This document shows positions 10,136 to 20,761 of a stretch of 64,000 nucleotides of DNA, one piece after another; the stretch's first letter is position 1; every line of letters begins with the position of its first letter. The stretch is from contig NZ_CVQP01000009.1 of the NCBI RefSeq assembly GCF_001040705.1, forward strand, positions 168,139 through 232,138. The letters run 5' to 3'. The position numbers were made by a program, and so were the translations under genes. The stretch comes from Rhodococcus sp. RD6.2 (lineage in GTDB: Bacteria > Actinomycetota > Actinomycetes > Mycobacteriales > Mycobacteriaceae). A model generated the notes under the pieces. That model saw only the letters and a list, made by a program, of their open reading frames with translations. It was not told the origin of the DNA and did not search any database.

Positions 10136-10582
10136 ATGAACTGCGTCTTCTGCGCCATCGTCGCCGGCACCGCCGAGGCCAGCATCGTCCACGAGGACGA
10201 GCACACCCTGGCGTTCATGGACATCCGTCCCTTCACTCCCGGGCACCTACTGGTGGTGCCGAAGACCCACGCGTCGGGCCTGGCGGACCTCGACCCCGAC
10301 GACGGCAGGCGAGTGTTCGCCGTCGGTCAGCGGATGGCGGCCGCCCTGCGGTCCGACGGCGGGGTGCCCGCGGAACTCCGGGACGGCCCGCGCGCCGACG
10401 GGGTGAACCTGTTCCTCGCCGACGGCGCCGTCGCGGGGCAGGAGGTGTTTCACGTGCATCTGCACGTCGTTCCCCGGACGCAGGGAGACGGTTTCGGGTT
10501 GCGGGGCAGGCCGGTGTCCGCGCGCCGCCCCGACCTGGACTACCTGGCCGGATCGCTCCGCAGGCGGCTGGACGCGGTCTGA
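10136..10582 (+). CDS. HIT-family nucleotide hydrolase/transferase
   Basis: A 148-residue histidine-triad protein. The N-terminal CVFCAIVAG zinc-ribbon-like Cys pair, TPGHLLVVPK and the catalytic triad HVHLHVVP are all present. HIT proteins hydrolyse AMP conjugates or dinucleoside polyphosphates in the cytoplasm. The start is the ATG just before the CVFC motif. There is no clear operon link to the ABC gene, from which it is separated by about 60 bp. Confidence 0.9.
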   Translation: MNCVFCAIVAGTAEASIVHEDEHTLAFMDIRPFTPGHLLVVPKTHASGLADLDPDDGRRVFAVGQRMAAALRSDGGVPAELRDGPRADGVNLFLADGAVAGQEVFHVHLHVVPRTQGDGFGLRGRPVSARRPDLDYLAGSLRRRLDAV

Positions 10583-10645
10583 CCGTAATTCGTGTCTGTG
10601 TACCATGCAATTTTGCGTGAAGTACAGAACGACAAGCGAGGTACC

Positions 10646-11317
10646 GTGTCCGATCCCATCACCGACCAGCGGCTTCTGTACATCCACGATCAGCTCCCCG
10701 ACGCCGAGATCCAGCGGGAAGCCGACCTGTACGGACCGCTCACCGACAGCGTCCGCGAGCTGATCGCGGCCACGTTGCAGACCGAGGTCGGGGAGCCGGA
10801 CGTGCGGCGCGCGAAGGCCCTCATCGAGGAGGCCGCGTCGCTGCTGCAGGCGCGGGCAATCCCCGGTCCCTACGGGGTGCGGTGGGGTGCGTCGGGCTGG
10901 AAGCGCGGCTGGGGCAATGCCGCCGACGGTTTCCGCAACGCCGTCGCACCGCCGCTGAACGTGCACACCGACCCCGACGGTCGGACCTGGGCCGACTTCC
11001 ATCTGGGTCCGCAGTACGAGGGTCCCGCAGGCCTCACCCACGGCGGAGTGTCCGCGCTGATCCTCGATCAGGTGCTCGGCGACTGCGCGGTCGCGTCCGG
11101 CAACCCGGGTATGACAGGCACCCTGTCGTTGCGCTATCGCAAGCCGACGCCGCTCGGCGACCTGCACGCCGAGGCCCGGTTCGATCGCTTGGACGGCGTC
11201 AAGGCCATCGTGAAGGGTCACATCGCCGACGCCGAGGGAATCTGCGTGGAGGCCGAGGGCATCTTCATCCTGCCGCGCTGGGCCCGCGAGGCGCAGTCCA
11301 CCACCACCGGCAGCTGA
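10646..11317 (+). CDS. Hotdog-fold acyl-CoA thioesterase (PaaI-like)
   Basis: A 223-residue protein whose C-terminal half is a 4HBT/PaaI hotdog domain: EGPAGLTHGGVSALILDQVLG is the conserved substrate-site helix, followed by LRYRKPTPLGD. The N-terminal 85 residues are helical and fit the long thioesterase form seen in mycobacteria and rhodococci. GTG 10646 (VSDPITDQ) is preferred, with GCGAGG just upstream; an earlier in-frame start at 10592 lacks a good ribosome-binding site. It converges on the B12 operon. The acyl substrate is unknown. Confidence 0.82.
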   Translation: MSDPITDQRLLYIHDQLPDAEIQREADLYGPLTDSVRELIAATLQTEVGEPDVRRAKALIEEAASLLQARAIPGPYGVRWGASGWKRGWGNAADGFRNAVAPPLNVHTDPDGRTWADFHLGPQYEGPAGLTHGGVSALILDQVLGDCAVASGNPGMTGTLSLRYRKPTPLGDLHAEARFDRLDGVKAIVKGHIADAEGICVEAEGIFILPRWAREAQSTTTGS

Positions 11318-11635
11318 TCAGGTCAGGCCGGTCGCGGGGCGCCCGGTGCGCGGATCGCGCGGCCGGTCTGTGTGCCCGAGGTCGCGGCCCGGTGCGACGA
11401 CGTCCCGAACGCGCTGCTTGAGTGCCTTCGGATCGGGGAACCCGCCGTCGCGGGCGCGGTCCCACACCAGCGTGTCGTCGACCTCGATCAGGTAGACGCC
11501 GCCCGTTCCGGGCACCAGCGCGACCTCGCCGAGATCGGTGCCGAACGTGCTGAGGAGTTCCTGCGCCATCCACGCCGCACGCAGCAGCCACTGGCACTGC
11601 GTGCAGTACGTGATTCGGATACGAGGCGCCGCCAT
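11318..11635 (-). CDS. SelW/Rdx-family thioredoxin-like protein, Cys form
   Basis: A 105-residue protein of the SelT/SelW/SelH (Rdx) family. The redox motif CTQC (Cys11, Cys14) sits after the first strand, as expected, and has Cys where some animal homologues have selenocysteine. Later family features are PGTGGVYLIEVDDTLVWDR and FPDPKALKQRVRD. It is probably a cytoplasmic thiol oxidoreductase. It is the last gene of the cobalamin operon, 4 bp after the CbiX/ferredoxin gene. No function in B12 metabolism is established for this family, so its presence here is notable. Confidence 0.8.
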   Translation of the reverse strand: MAAPRIRITYCTQCQWLLRAAWMAQELLSTFGTDLGEVALVPGTGGVYLIEVDDTLVWDRARDGGFPDPKALKQRVRDVVAPGRDLGHTDRPRDPRTGRPATGLT

Positions 11636-11639
11636 GGCG

Positions 11640-12433
11640 TCAGCCTGCCAGCCCCGGACCGGATTCGCTCACGCGGGCGCGGCGCGCACCGGCCCAGGCG
11701 GTGATCGGACGCCCGTCGACGAGGTGCTCGTCGACGAACCTCTCGACGCGGTCCGCGGTCAGGGACGCGTACCAGGTGTCGTCGGGATACACCGCGACCA
11801 CAGGTCCCTGCGAGCACGGGTACAGGCATCCGGTCTGGGTGACGAGCACGTCGTCGTCTCCGAGACCGCGGTCGGCGAGGGTGTCGTCCAGCGCCCGTGC
11901 GGTTTCCGGTCCGCCACGGGCGGAGCATCGCGGGCCGCGACAGACGAGCACGTGCCGCGCGAAGCCGGGCACCTCGTCCCAGGCGGGCGACGACAACGGC
12001 GCGGTGGTGTCCCGGGCCGGGGTTGTCGGACCGGTGACGGCGGCGCCCAGCAGGTCGGCGTAGGTCGCGGCGTCCGTCAGGTTCGCCGCGAGACGCACCG
12101 CGGGGACGTGGCCGGGAGGACGCTCACGCAGCGGGTCCTCTGAGGCGTGCTCGCGCAGCCAGTGCCCGATCACGCGCCGGAACCAGGCATCCATCTTGCG
12201 GTCGTGCAGGGTCTGCCCGGAGACCACGATCACCTCGGTGGCCTCCGATGCCGCGGCCTCGTCGAGGGCGTCGGTGATCGTCGGGCCGGACCCGCCGAGC
12301 ACCGCGGTGCGGAACACGGTGTCGGGGTGGCGTTCTCGCAGGGTCGCCAGCGCGGAGACCAGGACATCCCGCGGATCGTCCCCGCGGTCGGTGGGGGCGG
12401 TGACGATCAGCCACCGACCGCCGCGAGTCGTGT

Positions 12434-12437
<4 letters not shown>
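11640..12437 (-). CDS. CbiX-like domain fused to [2Fe-2S] thioredoxin-like ferredoxin
   Basis: A 265-residue two-domain protein. Residues about 1-135 resemble half of a CbiX/SirB-type chelatase: WLIVTAPTDRGDDPRD, TEVIVVSGQTLHDRKMDAW. Residues about 165-255 form a shethna-type [2Fe-2S] ferredoxin with four cysteines spaced as CRGPRC and GCLYPC. The GTG start overlaps the btuD stop (GTGA), so it is coupled to the cobalamin transporter. CbiX enzymes insert cobalt into sirohydrochlorin. With a redox partner and a B12-responsive operon, cobalt/corrin handling or cobalamin reduction is plausible but unproven. The chelatase active-site histidines could not be assigned with confidence. Confidence 0.8.
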
Positions 12438-13239
<802 letters not shown>

Positions 13240-13243
<4 letters not shown>

Positions 13244-14298
13244 GCGCGGGCTCCCCGGCGTCGCAGGATCATCACGAACACCGGCACGCCCACGACGGCG
13301 GTGACGATGCTGATCGGCAGTTCGCGTCCCGGCATGACGGTCCGCGCGACGATGTCGGCCCACACCAGCAGGACGGCGCCGACGAGCGCCACGACCGGGA
13401 GCAGTCGGGCGTGCAGGGGACCGACGAGTAGGCGGGCGGCATGCGGGACGACGAGGCCGACGAACCCGATCACCCCGGCCTGCGCGACCAGCGCCGCGGT
13501 GCACAGCGATGCGACGCCGTAGAGCACCCAGCGGGAGCGTTCGACGTCGGTGCCGAGACTCGATGCGGCCCGCTCGCCGAACGCGAACGAATCCAGCACC
13601 CGGGCGTGCGTGAGCATCACGGCGGCGGTGGCCGCGACGACGGCGGCGATGGTGAGCAGGCCCGGCCAGCGGACCCCGGCGACCGAGCCGAGCGTCCACT
13701 GCAGCACGCGGTGGGCGGCGTCGCGGTCGCCGAGCAACACGAGCGCGGAGGTGACGGCGGCGGCGAACTGGCCGACCGCGATACCCGCGAGGACCAGACG
13801 TCCCGGCACCAGCGCACCCGACCGCGACGTCGAGATGACGAAGACCAACAGCAGAGAACCCAGTGCCGCGATGAATGCGGCCGCCGACGTCGCGCCGATG
13901 CCGAGCACCCCGACAGTGCCCGCGCCCGCCGTCAGTGCGAGAACCGCGCCGAGGGACGCGCCGCCGGACATACCGAGCAGGTACGGGTCGGCGAGCGCGT
14001 TGCCGGTCAGCGACTGCAGCACCGCCCCGCACAACGCCAGCCCGGCGCCGACGAGTGCCGCCGCCAGCACCCGAGGGAGGCGCAGGTCGACGACGATGTG
14101 CGTGGTCAGCAGGTCGGTTCCGGAACCGATGCCGAGGCGCCCGGCCACCGAGTCGACGACGGTGCCGACCGACAGGTCGGCCGCGCCGATCGCAACGCCC
14201 GCCGCGCAACTCACCACGAGCAGCGCGGCGAGCGCCACCACCCATCCGGTGGTGGTGCTCGAGCGCACCCGGGCGGGCGCCCGGGTCGTGACGCTCAT
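13240..14298 (-). CDS. btuC: Cobalamin ABC transporter permease (FecCD family)
   Basis: A 352-residue permease with about ten hydrophobic helices. Family hallmarks are LRLPRVLAAALVGAGLALCGAVLQSLTGNALADPYLLGMSGGASLGA near the N-terminus and VGFVGLVVPHAARLL later, the site that docks the ATPase. The start at 14298 (MSVTTRAPARV) overlaps the btuF stop (ATGA); the longer in-frame N-terminus runs over btuF and is rejected. Confidence 0.88.
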
Positions 14299-15296
14299 CC
14301 CCGGCTGCTGCCGAGTTGTTCGCCGACGAGGGCGGCGCCCTCGATCAGCCGCGGACCGGGGGTACTCGCGGAGAACGGCACGACGACGAACGCGTTCTCG
14401 CGGACCGCCGTCAGGTCGCGGAGCGCCGGGTCGGCCCGCAGATACGCCTTCTTCTCCTCCGCGGTGTCCCACGAGGCGTCGGCGAGGACGATGACGTCCG
14501 GGTTCGCCTTCAGGACCGTTTCCCAGCTGCCGTCGGCCCAGGAACCGTCGAGGCCCGAGAAGATGTTGGTGCCGCCGACCGCGTCGATGATCAGCTGCGG
14601 TCCTCCCGCATTGGCGCCGACGTACGGGACGTCGGTGTTGCTGTCGTACCAGAAGAAGCTCCGGCCGCGCCCCGCTGCCGCGGACTCAATTCCCGCCAGG
14701 GTTTCCCGAAGGTGCGTCACCTCGGTGTCGGCCTCGGATTCGCGGCCGAACAGGACGCCGTTGTCGGTGATCTCGGCGGCGATCGAATCCCACGCCACCG
14801 GAGGTCGCATCGACTTGTCGGGGCAGCCGAACGGTGAGATGTAGGTGGCGACGCCCAGATCGTCGAACGACTCCCGCGTCCCGACGGCCTTGTCGTCGAA
14901 AGCGCTCGCGTACGACGCGAGCACCAGGTCGGGTCGGACCTCCAGCACCGCTTCGCGACTGGGGTAGTCGGACTCGTTCAGTACCGGAACCGTCCGGTAC
15001 GCGGACTGCCACTGCGGCGCGACGGTGTCGTCGAGGTAGGCCGTGCCGACCATCTGGCTCTCGGCGCCGAGAGCCAACGCGGACTCGGTGGCGCCCTGGT
15101 TGAGGGTGACCGCGCGTTGCGCCGGTCCGTCCAGGGTGACGGTGCGGCCGCAGTTGTCGAGGGAGATCGACGCGGCGTCGTCGGCACCGTCGCCGGACGA
15201 CCCGCAGGCGGTCAGTGTGAGTGCGGCCGCGACGGTGACGGCAGCGGTGGGCAGGGATATGCGCGAACGGCGTCGCGTCGATGTGTGGGTGCGCAC
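14295..15296 (-). CDS. btuF: Cobalamin-binding lipoprotein of ABC importer
   Basis: A 333-residue periplasmic-binding-family lipoprotein. GTG 15296 gives a basic N-terminus, a hydrophobic stretch and the lipobox LTAC (Cys about 31). GGAAGG lies about 10 nt upstream. Longer in-frame starts fall inside the riboswitch and are excluded. The mature part has the clamshell fold signature: AVTLNQGATESALALG, VRPDLVLASYASAF, ANPDVIVLADASWD. It should capture the corrinoid outside the membrane for BtuCD. Confidence 0.85.
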   Translation of the reverse strand: MRTHTSTRRRSRISLPTAAVTVAAALTLTACGSSGDGADDAASISLDNCGRTVTLDGPAQRAVTLNQGATESALALGAESQMVGTAYLDDTVAPQWQSAYRTVPVLNESDYPSREAVLEVRPDLVLASYASAFDDKAVGTRESFDDLGVATYISPFGCPDKSMRPPVAWDSIAAEITDNGVLFGRESEADTEVTHLRETLAGIESAAAGRGRSFFWYDSNTDVPYVGANAGGPQLIIDAVGGTNIFSGLDGSWADGSWETVLKANPDVIVLADASWDTAEEKKAYLRADPALRDLTAVRENAFVVVPFSASTPGPRLIEGAALVGEQLGSSRG

Positions 15297-15336
15297 GGCG
15301 ACCCGCCTTCCATGACTCGTGGAAAACGTGCAGGCA

Positions 15337-15502
15337 GGTGTCACGGCCGGTCTCCTGGCTCGGCAGGGCTGACCGCCGGCCACGCCTTCCCGGACACTTC
15401 ACGTCCAGTGGCTGGGGCAGTGCCCCGTGTGGTCGACGTACCTGCTCACAGTGGCGAGTACCGCGCCGGATTCGCACCGGACTTCCCGTTCACCGTGTCA
15501 CC
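15337..15502 (-). ncRNA. Cobalamin riboswitch
   Basis: Read on the minus strand, the segment opens with GGTGACACGG (15502-15493). It continues with GGGAAGTCCGGTGCGAATCC, a CACTGT/GCCACTG core and GGGAAGGC, and ends with the B12-box AGCCAGGAGACC (about 15360-15349) and CCGTGACACC. The two ends pair as P1, 9 of 10 bases. These are the conserved elements of the AdoCbl riboswitch. It lies 40 nt ahead of btuF and should repress the operon when cobalamin is plentiful. The switching mechanism was not resolved. Confidence 0.95.
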
Positions 15503-15563
15503 AGGTCGAAGGATAAACCACGGCCGATCGCGGCCCGTCCGGCTTGTCCGCTTCGGGAGTGGA

Positions 15564-17018
15564 TCAGCCGGGCCCCGGGCCGGCGTCCACGGGGGAGTGC
15601 ACCCGGCTCGGCATGAAGGCGGCGGCAGCGAGGATCACTGCGGTGGTCCCGACCACCGCCAGGAAGACCAGGTGTAGCGCTCCCGACAGCTGCTCCGGCG
15701 TCGGGGTATCCGTGCCGCCGATGTGCGCATTGACGATCGCTCCGAACGCCGCGACCCCGACCGCGCTGCCGATCGACCGGGCGAACATGTTCGTCGACGT
15801 GACGACGCCGCGCTGGGACCAGTCGACGCTGGACTGCGCGGCGATCAGGGTGGGGCTCGATACCAGTCCCATCCCGACGCCGATCACGAAGCAGAACACG
15901 GCCACCTGCCAGACAGCCGATCCGGCGTCCAGGGTGAGGGTCAGCGCGGTCCCGGTGACGGCCGCGGACGCGCCGAGGAGCGCGGTGATCCTGAATCCCA
16001 CCCGCAGGTAGAGGCGTCCGGCGAGCGACGCGCTGATCGGCCAGCCGATGGTGAGGGTGGCGAGCGCGAACCCGGCGACCAGCGCGCCGGTCCCGAGCAC
16101 GCCCTGCACGAAGGTCGGGATGTACGAGGTGACGCCCATGATGATCGCGCCGACGGCGGCGGAGATGATGCTGCTGACGGCCAGGACGCGGCGGGTGAGC
16201 ACCCACGGCGGCAGGATCGGGTCGTGGGCGCGTCGTTCGACGAAGGCGAATGCGAGGAGCAGAGCCGCTCCGGCACCGAACACGGCGAGCGATGCGGGGG
16301 AGTTCCACGCCCACGCTTGCCCACCTTCGAGCAGGCCGAGGATGACCAGCGCGGCGCCGCAGGTCAGGAGCGCCGCGCCGAGGTAGTCGACGCGAGGTCG
16401 GTCGCGTCGCGGACTCTCGTGGAAGTGCCGCATCAGCGCCCACGCCGCGACCGCGCACAGCGGCACGTTGATCAGGAAGATCCAGCGCCACGACAGGTAC
16501 TCGGAGAACACGCCGCCGAGGGTCGGGCCGACCACGGCGGACATACCCCACACGCTCGCGAGGTATCCCTGCGCCTTGGCGCGCTCGGCGAGTGTGTAGA
16601 TGTCGCCCGCGATGGTCAGGCTCATCGGCTGCACCGCGCCCGCGCCGAGGCCCTGGATCGCGCGGAACGCGATCAGCGCGGGCATCGACCACGCCACCCC
16701 GCAGAGCACCGATCCGAGACAGAATGTCGCGATGCCGAACAGCATCACCGGCTTGCGTCCGAACAGGTCGGCGAGCTTGCCGTAGATCGGCACCGACACG
16801 GCCTGGGCGAGCAGATAGATCGAGAACAACCACGGAAACTGACCGAAGCCGCCCAGGTCACGGACGATGGTCAGCACCGCTGTCGCGATGACCGTCGAGT
16901 CGAGCGCGACCAGCGCGGTGGTGAGCATCAGCGACGCGAGCACCGGTCCGCGCTCCGAACGCAGGCCGATGCTGCGTCTGTCGATCTCGATTGCCACCTG
17001 ATCGAGTATCGACCCCAC
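15564..17018 (-). CDS. DHA2-family (14-TM) drug efflux MFS transporter
   Basis: A 484-residue MFS protein of the EmrB/QacA type with about 14 helices. Motif C-like and DHA2 features are visible: TALVALDSTVIATAVLTIVRDLGG in TM1, GKLADLFGRKPVMLFG in loop 2-3, FRAIQGLGAGAVQPM, and GPTLGGVFSEYLSWRWIFLINVP. It probably exports hydrophobic compounds with proton exchange. The start is taken as GTG 17018; GTG 16997 (VAIEIDRRS) is possible. It is divergent from purC with only 16 bp between starts, so the two promoters overlap. The cobalamin riboswitch lies downstream of it and belongs to the next operon. Confidence 0.85.
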   Translation of the reverse strand: MGSILDQVAIEIDRRSIGLRSERGPVLASLMLTTALVALDSTVIATAVLTIVRDLGGFGQFPWLFSIYLLAQAVSVPIYGKLADLFGRKPVMLFGIATFCLGSVLCGVAWSMPALIAFRAIQGLGAGAVQPMSLTIAGDIYTLAERAKAQGYLASVWGMSAVVGPTLGGVFSEYLSWRWIFLINVPLCAVAAWALMRHFHESPRRDRPRVDYLGAALLTCGAALVILGLLEGGQAWAWNSPASLAVFGAGAALLLAFAFVERRAHDPILPPWVLTRRVLAVSSIISAAVGAIIMGVTSYIPTFVQGVLGTGALVAGFALATLTIGWPISASLAGRLYLRVGFRITALLGASAAVTGTALTLTLDAGSAVWQVAVFCFVIGVGMGLVSSPTLIAAQSSVDWSQRGVVTSTNMFARSIGSAVGVAAFGAIVNAHIGGTDTPTPEQLSGALHLVFLAVVGTTAVILAAAAFMPSRVHSPVDAGPGPG

Positions 17019-17034
17019 CCGATAGGGTTGGACC

Positions 17035-17919
17035 GTGCGCCCCTCACTCTCCGACTACGCCCACCTCGCAGGCGGCAAGGTCCGCGACCTGTACACGATC
17101 GACGACGAGCACCTCCTGCTCGTCGCGAGCGACCGGATCTCCGCGTACGACCACATCCTGAGCACCCCGATCCCCGACAAGGGCCGGGTGCTGACGGCGA
17201 TGAGCGTGTTCTTCTTCACCCGGTTGACGGCGCAGAACCATCTGGCCGGACCGCCGGACGACGAGCGCATCCCCGAGGAGGTCCTCGGTCGGGCACTGGT
17301 CGTGAAGAAGCTGAAGATGGTGCCGGTGGAGTGCGTGGCGCGCGGCTACCTGACGGGTTCGGGCCTGTCGGATTACCAGCGCACCGGTGCGGTGTGCGGG
17401 GTGGCGCTGCCGGAGGGTCTGGTGGAGTCGTCGCAGCTTCCGGAGCCGATCTTCACGCCCGCCACGAAGGCCGCCCTCGGCGACCACGACGAGAACGTCG
17501 ACTTCGCGGCTGTCGTCGACCAGGTCGGTCAGGCCCTCGCGGTGAAGCTCCGCCAGGACACCCTCGACATCTACGGCCGCGCAGCGATCTACGCGTCCGA
17601 GCGCGGAATCATCCTGGCGGACACCAAGTTCGAGTTCGGTGTCGACGACGACGGCAACCTGGTGCTCGCCGACGAGGTCCTCACTCCGGACTCCTCGCGC
17701 TACTGGCCGGCCGACGGCTACGAGGCGGGCAAGGTGCAGCCGAGTTTCGACAAGCAGTTCGTCCGCAACTGGCTCACGAGCCCCGAGTCCGGCTGGGACC
17801 GGGCGTCCGACACTCCGCCGCCGCCGCTGCCGCAGGAGATCGTCGACGCCACCCGGGCCCGCTACATCGAGGCGTACGAGCGGATCTCCGGACTGTCCTT
17901 CGACGACTGGATCGGCTGA
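17035..17919 (+). CDS. purC: Phosphoribosylaminoimidazole-succinocarboxamide synthase
   Basis: This 294-residue SAICAR synthetase joins CAIR and aspartate with ATP in purine synthesis. Family features are [62 protein letters not shown] and [15 protein letters not shown]. The GTG start follows TAGGGT (17023-17028) by 6 nt, so a leaderless mRNA is likely. ptrB follows after 18 bp with its own -10 box. Confidence 0.96.
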   Translation: MRPSLSDYAHLAGGKVRDLYTIDDEHLLLVASDRISAYDHILSTPIPDKGRVLTAMSVFFFTRLTAQNHLAGPPDDERIPEEVLGRALVVKKLKMVPVECVARGYLTGSGLSDYQRTGAVCGVALPEGLVESSQLPEPIFTPATKAALGDHDENVDFAAVVDQVGQALAVKLRQDTLDIYGRAAIYASERGIILADTKFEFGVDDDGNLVLADEVLTPDSSRYWPADGYEAGKVQPSFDKQFVRNWLTSPESGWDRASDTPPPPLPQEIVDATRARYIEAYERISGLSFDDWIG

Positions 17920-17937
17920 CCGCCTAGGGTGGGCGAC

Positions 17938-20064
17938 ATGAGTTCGCCCGTCACTGCGGCCCCGGTCGCGAAGAAGGTTCCCCAGGAGCGCACCCACCAC
18001 GGCGACACGTTCGTCGACGACTACGAGTGGTTGCGAGACAAGAACGACCCCGAGGTGATTGCGTACCTCGAGGCGGAGAACGCGTACACCACCGCCGCCA
18101 CCGAGCATCTCGGGCCGCTGCGGGAGGCGATCTTCGGCGAGATCAAATCCCGCACCCAGGAGACCGATCTGTCGGTGCCGTCCCGGATGGGGCAGTGGTG
18201 GTACTACTCGCGTTCCTTCGAGGGCAAGCAGTACGGCGTGCACTGCCGGTGCCCGATCGACTCGCCCGACGACTGGACGCCGCCCGTGCTGTCCGCCGAC
18301 GTCGACATCCCGGGCGAGCAGGTGCTGATCGACGGCAACGAGCTCGCCGAGGGGCACGACTTTCTTTCGCTCGGAGCGATGTCGGTGACCCGCGACGGAA
18401 CGATGCTCGCGTATTCCGTCGACACCAAGGGTGACGAGCGGTACACGCTGCGGTTCAAGAACCTCGAGACGGGTGAGTTGCTCGACGACGAGATCCCGGG
18501 CATCGGCGCCGGCGCGACGTGGTCGTTGGACGGCACGCATGTCTTCTACGTGACCGTTGACGAGGCGTGGCGGCCCGACACCGTGTGGCGTCACGAACTC
18601 GGCACCGAGCGGTCCGCCGACGTACAGGTGTTCCACGAACCCGACGAGCGGTTCTGGGTCGACTTCGACTTGACGCGCAGCGAGAAGTACCTGGCCATCG
18701 TGATCGGATCGAAGATCACCTCCGAGGTCCACTACCTCGAATCCTCCGATCCCGAGGGCGAGTTCACCGTCGTCTGGCCGCGTGAGGAGGGCGTCGAGTA
18801 CGGCATCGAACACGCCGTCGTCGGCGGCGAGGACCGGTTCCTCATCCTGCACAACGGCGTCGTGGACGGTGTGAAGGCCGAGAACTTCACCCTCGTCGAC
18901 ACTCCTGTCGGTGACCCGACGGATCAGCGCACGCTGATCGCGCACCGCGCCGACGCCCGACTCGAGTACATCGCCGCGTTCGCGGGGCACCTGGTGGTCG
19001 GCTACCGCCGCGAGGCGCTGACCCGGCTGGCCGTGTGGCCGCTGACCGAATCCGGGTACGGCGAGCTTCGCGAGCTCGAGTTCAACGAGGAACTGTACTC
19101 CGTCGGGGCGGGTTCCACCCCCGAGTGGCACAGCCCCCTCTTGCGTCTGGGATTCACGTCGTTCATCACGCCCATCCGCGTATACGACTACGAGATCGCC
19201 AGTGGCGCACTGCTGCTGCGCAAGGAAACGCCGGTTCTCGGCGGATACGAACCTGCTGACTACGAGCAGCACCGCGACTGGGCGGTCGCCGCGGACGGCA
19301 CCCGCATCCCGATCTCCATCGTCCGCAAGACCGGGGTCGCCGACCCCGCTGGTCCCGCGCCGCTGCTCCTGTACGGATACGGCTCCTACGAGGCGAGCAT
19401 CGACCCGGAGTTCTCGGTGTCACGCCTGTCCCTGCTCGACCGTGGCATGGTCTTCGCGGTCGCACACGTCCGCGGCGGCGGCGAGATGGGCAGGCACTGG
19501 TACGACACGGGGAAGATGCTGTCGAAGAAGAACACTTTCACCGACTTCGTCTCCTGCGCACGGCATCTCGTCGACACCGGCCACACCACACCGCAGCAGA
19601 TGATCGCCGACGGCGGTAGCGCGGGCGGACTGCTCATGGGTGCCGTCGCGAACCTCGCGCCGGAACTGTTCGCCGGCATCATCACCAACGTGCCGTTCGT
19701 CGACCCGCTCACCTCGATCCTCGACCCGTCGCTGCCGCTGACCATCATCGAATGGGGCGAGTGGGGCAACCCGTTGGCGGACAAGGATGTCTACGACTAC
19801 ATGCGCTCGTACTCTCCGTACGAGAACGTCGGCGCCCACGACTACCCGGCGATCCTCGCGATCACGGGTCTCAACGACACGCGCGTTCTCTACGTCGAGC
19901 CCGCCAAATGGGTCGCGAAGCTTCGGGACACGAAGACCGGCGACTCGTCGCTGCTGCTCAAGACCGAGATGACCGCAGGTCACGCCGGCGTCAGTGGGCG
20001 TTACGAGAGGTGGCGGGAAGTGGCGTTCGAGTACGCGTGGATTCTCGACACGGCAGGCGTCTGA
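17938..20064 (+). CDS. ptrB: Oligopeptidase B (prolyl oligopeptidase family, S9A)
   Basis: A 708-residue cytoplasmic serine peptidase that cuts short peptides after basic residues. The N-terminal half is a beta-propeller and the C-terminal third an alpha/beta-hydrolase. The catalytic Ser is in GGSAGG (Ser561), with Asp in TGLNDTRV and His in TAGHAG. HVRGGGEMGRHWYDTGKM is typical of the family. The ATG at 17938 follows TAGGGT (17925-17930) by 7 nt (leaderless). Order after purC matches mycobacteria. Confidence 0.95.
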   Translation: MSSPVTAAPVAKKVPQERTHHGDTFVDDYEWLRDKNDPEVIAYLEAENAYTTAATEHLGPLREAIFGEIKSRTQETDLSVPSRMGQWWYYSRSFEGKQYGVHCRCPIDSPDDWTPPVLSADVDIPGEQVLIDGNELAEGHDFLSLGAMSVTRDGTMLAYSVDTKGDERYTLRFKNLETGELLDDEIPGIGAGATWSLDGTHVFYVTVDEAWRPDTVWRHELGTERSADVQVFHEPDERFWVDFDLTRSEKYLAIVIGSKITSEVHYLESSDPEGEFTVVWPREEGVEYGIEHAVVGGEDRFLILHNGVVDGVKAENFTLVDTPVGDPTDQRTLIAHRADARLEYIAAFAGHLVVGYRREALTRLAVWPLTESGYGELRELEFNEELYSVGAGSTPEWHSPLLRLGFTSFITPIRVYDYEIASGALLLRKETPVLGGYEPADYEQHRDWAVAADGTRIPISIVRKTGVADPAGPAPLLLYGYGSYEASIDPEFSVSRLSLLDRGMVFAVAHVRGGGEMGRHWYDTGKMLSKKNTFTDFVSCARHLVDTGHTTPQQMIADGGSAGGLLMGAVANLAPELFAGIITNVPFVDPLTSILDPSLPLTIIEWGEWGNPLADKDVYDYMRSYSPYENVGAHDYPAILAITGLNDTRVLYVEPAKWVAKLRDTKTGDSSLLLKTEMTAGHAGVSGRYERWREVAFEYAWILDTAGV

Positions 20065-20068
20065 GCGC

Positions 20069-20761
20069 CTAACGCCAGACGTACCGCACCTGCGGCCGAC
20101 CGGCGCGCCCGTACACGGTGCGCCGGTCGGCGACCGCATCGTCGGCGAGGCGTTCGAGGTAGCGCCACGCGGTGACGCGGGAGACGCCGACCGCCGAGGC
20201 CGCCTCGGCCGCGGAAGTTCCGGCGTCACCGGCGTCGCGTACGACCGCCGAGATTTCGTCGAGGGTTTGCGGCGCAACACCTTTCGGTGTCGTCGCGCGG
20301 GAGTCCGTGCTACGTAACACGGCCATCGCCCGGTCCACGTCGCGTTGGCTGAGTGCGTACTCGCCGGATGGCAGCGCACTGCGATAGTCGAGGTAGCGTT
20401 CGAGCCTGTCCCGGAACGCCGCGAACGTGAACGGCTTGAGCAGGTACAGCACGACACCCTGACTCACGGCCGCGCGCACCGTCGCCATCTCGCGGGCCGA
20501 GGAGATCGCGATGACGTCGGGTGTCGGACGCAATCCGCCCAGCGCCGCGGCCACGTCCAGCCCGCTGCCGTCGGGCAGTCCGAGATCGAGCAGCACCAGG
20601 TCCACGGGTGCGTCGGTCGCCGATGCGGACACCGCCGCCCGCATCGCGTCGACGACCGTGTGCGCGACGCCCACGACCTCGAACCCGGGGACCCGCTCGA
20701 CGTAGCTGCGGTGCGCCTCGGCGATCAGCTTCTCGTCCTCGACCACCAGCACCCGGATCAT
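20069..20761 (-). CDS. Response regulator, CitB/DcuR type
   Basis: A 230-residue regulator. The receiver domain (residues 1-120) has the acidic pair VVEDE, phospho-acceptor Asp in LLDLGLPDG, and Lys in LLKPF. The C-terminal part has an HTH (TSAAEAASAVGVSRVTAWRYLERL). The ATG overlaps the kinase stop (ATGA). With the adjacent CitA/DcuS-like kinase and divergent dctA, it probably activates C4-dicarboxylate uptake. Confidence 0.88.
   Translation of the reverse strand: MIRVLVVEDEKLIAEAHRSYVERVPGFEVVGVAHTVVDAMRAAVSASATDAPVDLVLLDLGLPDGSGLDVAAALGGLRPTPDVIAISSAREMATVRAAVSQGVVLYLLKPFTFAAFRDRLERYLDYRSALPSGEYALSQRDVDRAMAVLRSTDSRATTPKGVAPQTLDEISAVVRDAGDAGTSAAEAASAVGVSRVTAWRYLERLADDAVADRRTVYGRAGRPQVRYVWR

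Noticed and set aside
15337-15383. Longer N-terminus for the cobalamin-binding lipoprotein
   Set aside because: It would start inside the riboswitch; the GTG at 15296 gives a proper lipoprotein signal.
17044-19272. 742-codon open frame antisense to purC and ptrB
   Set aside because: No domain and low-complexity composition; both plus-strand genes are well supported.
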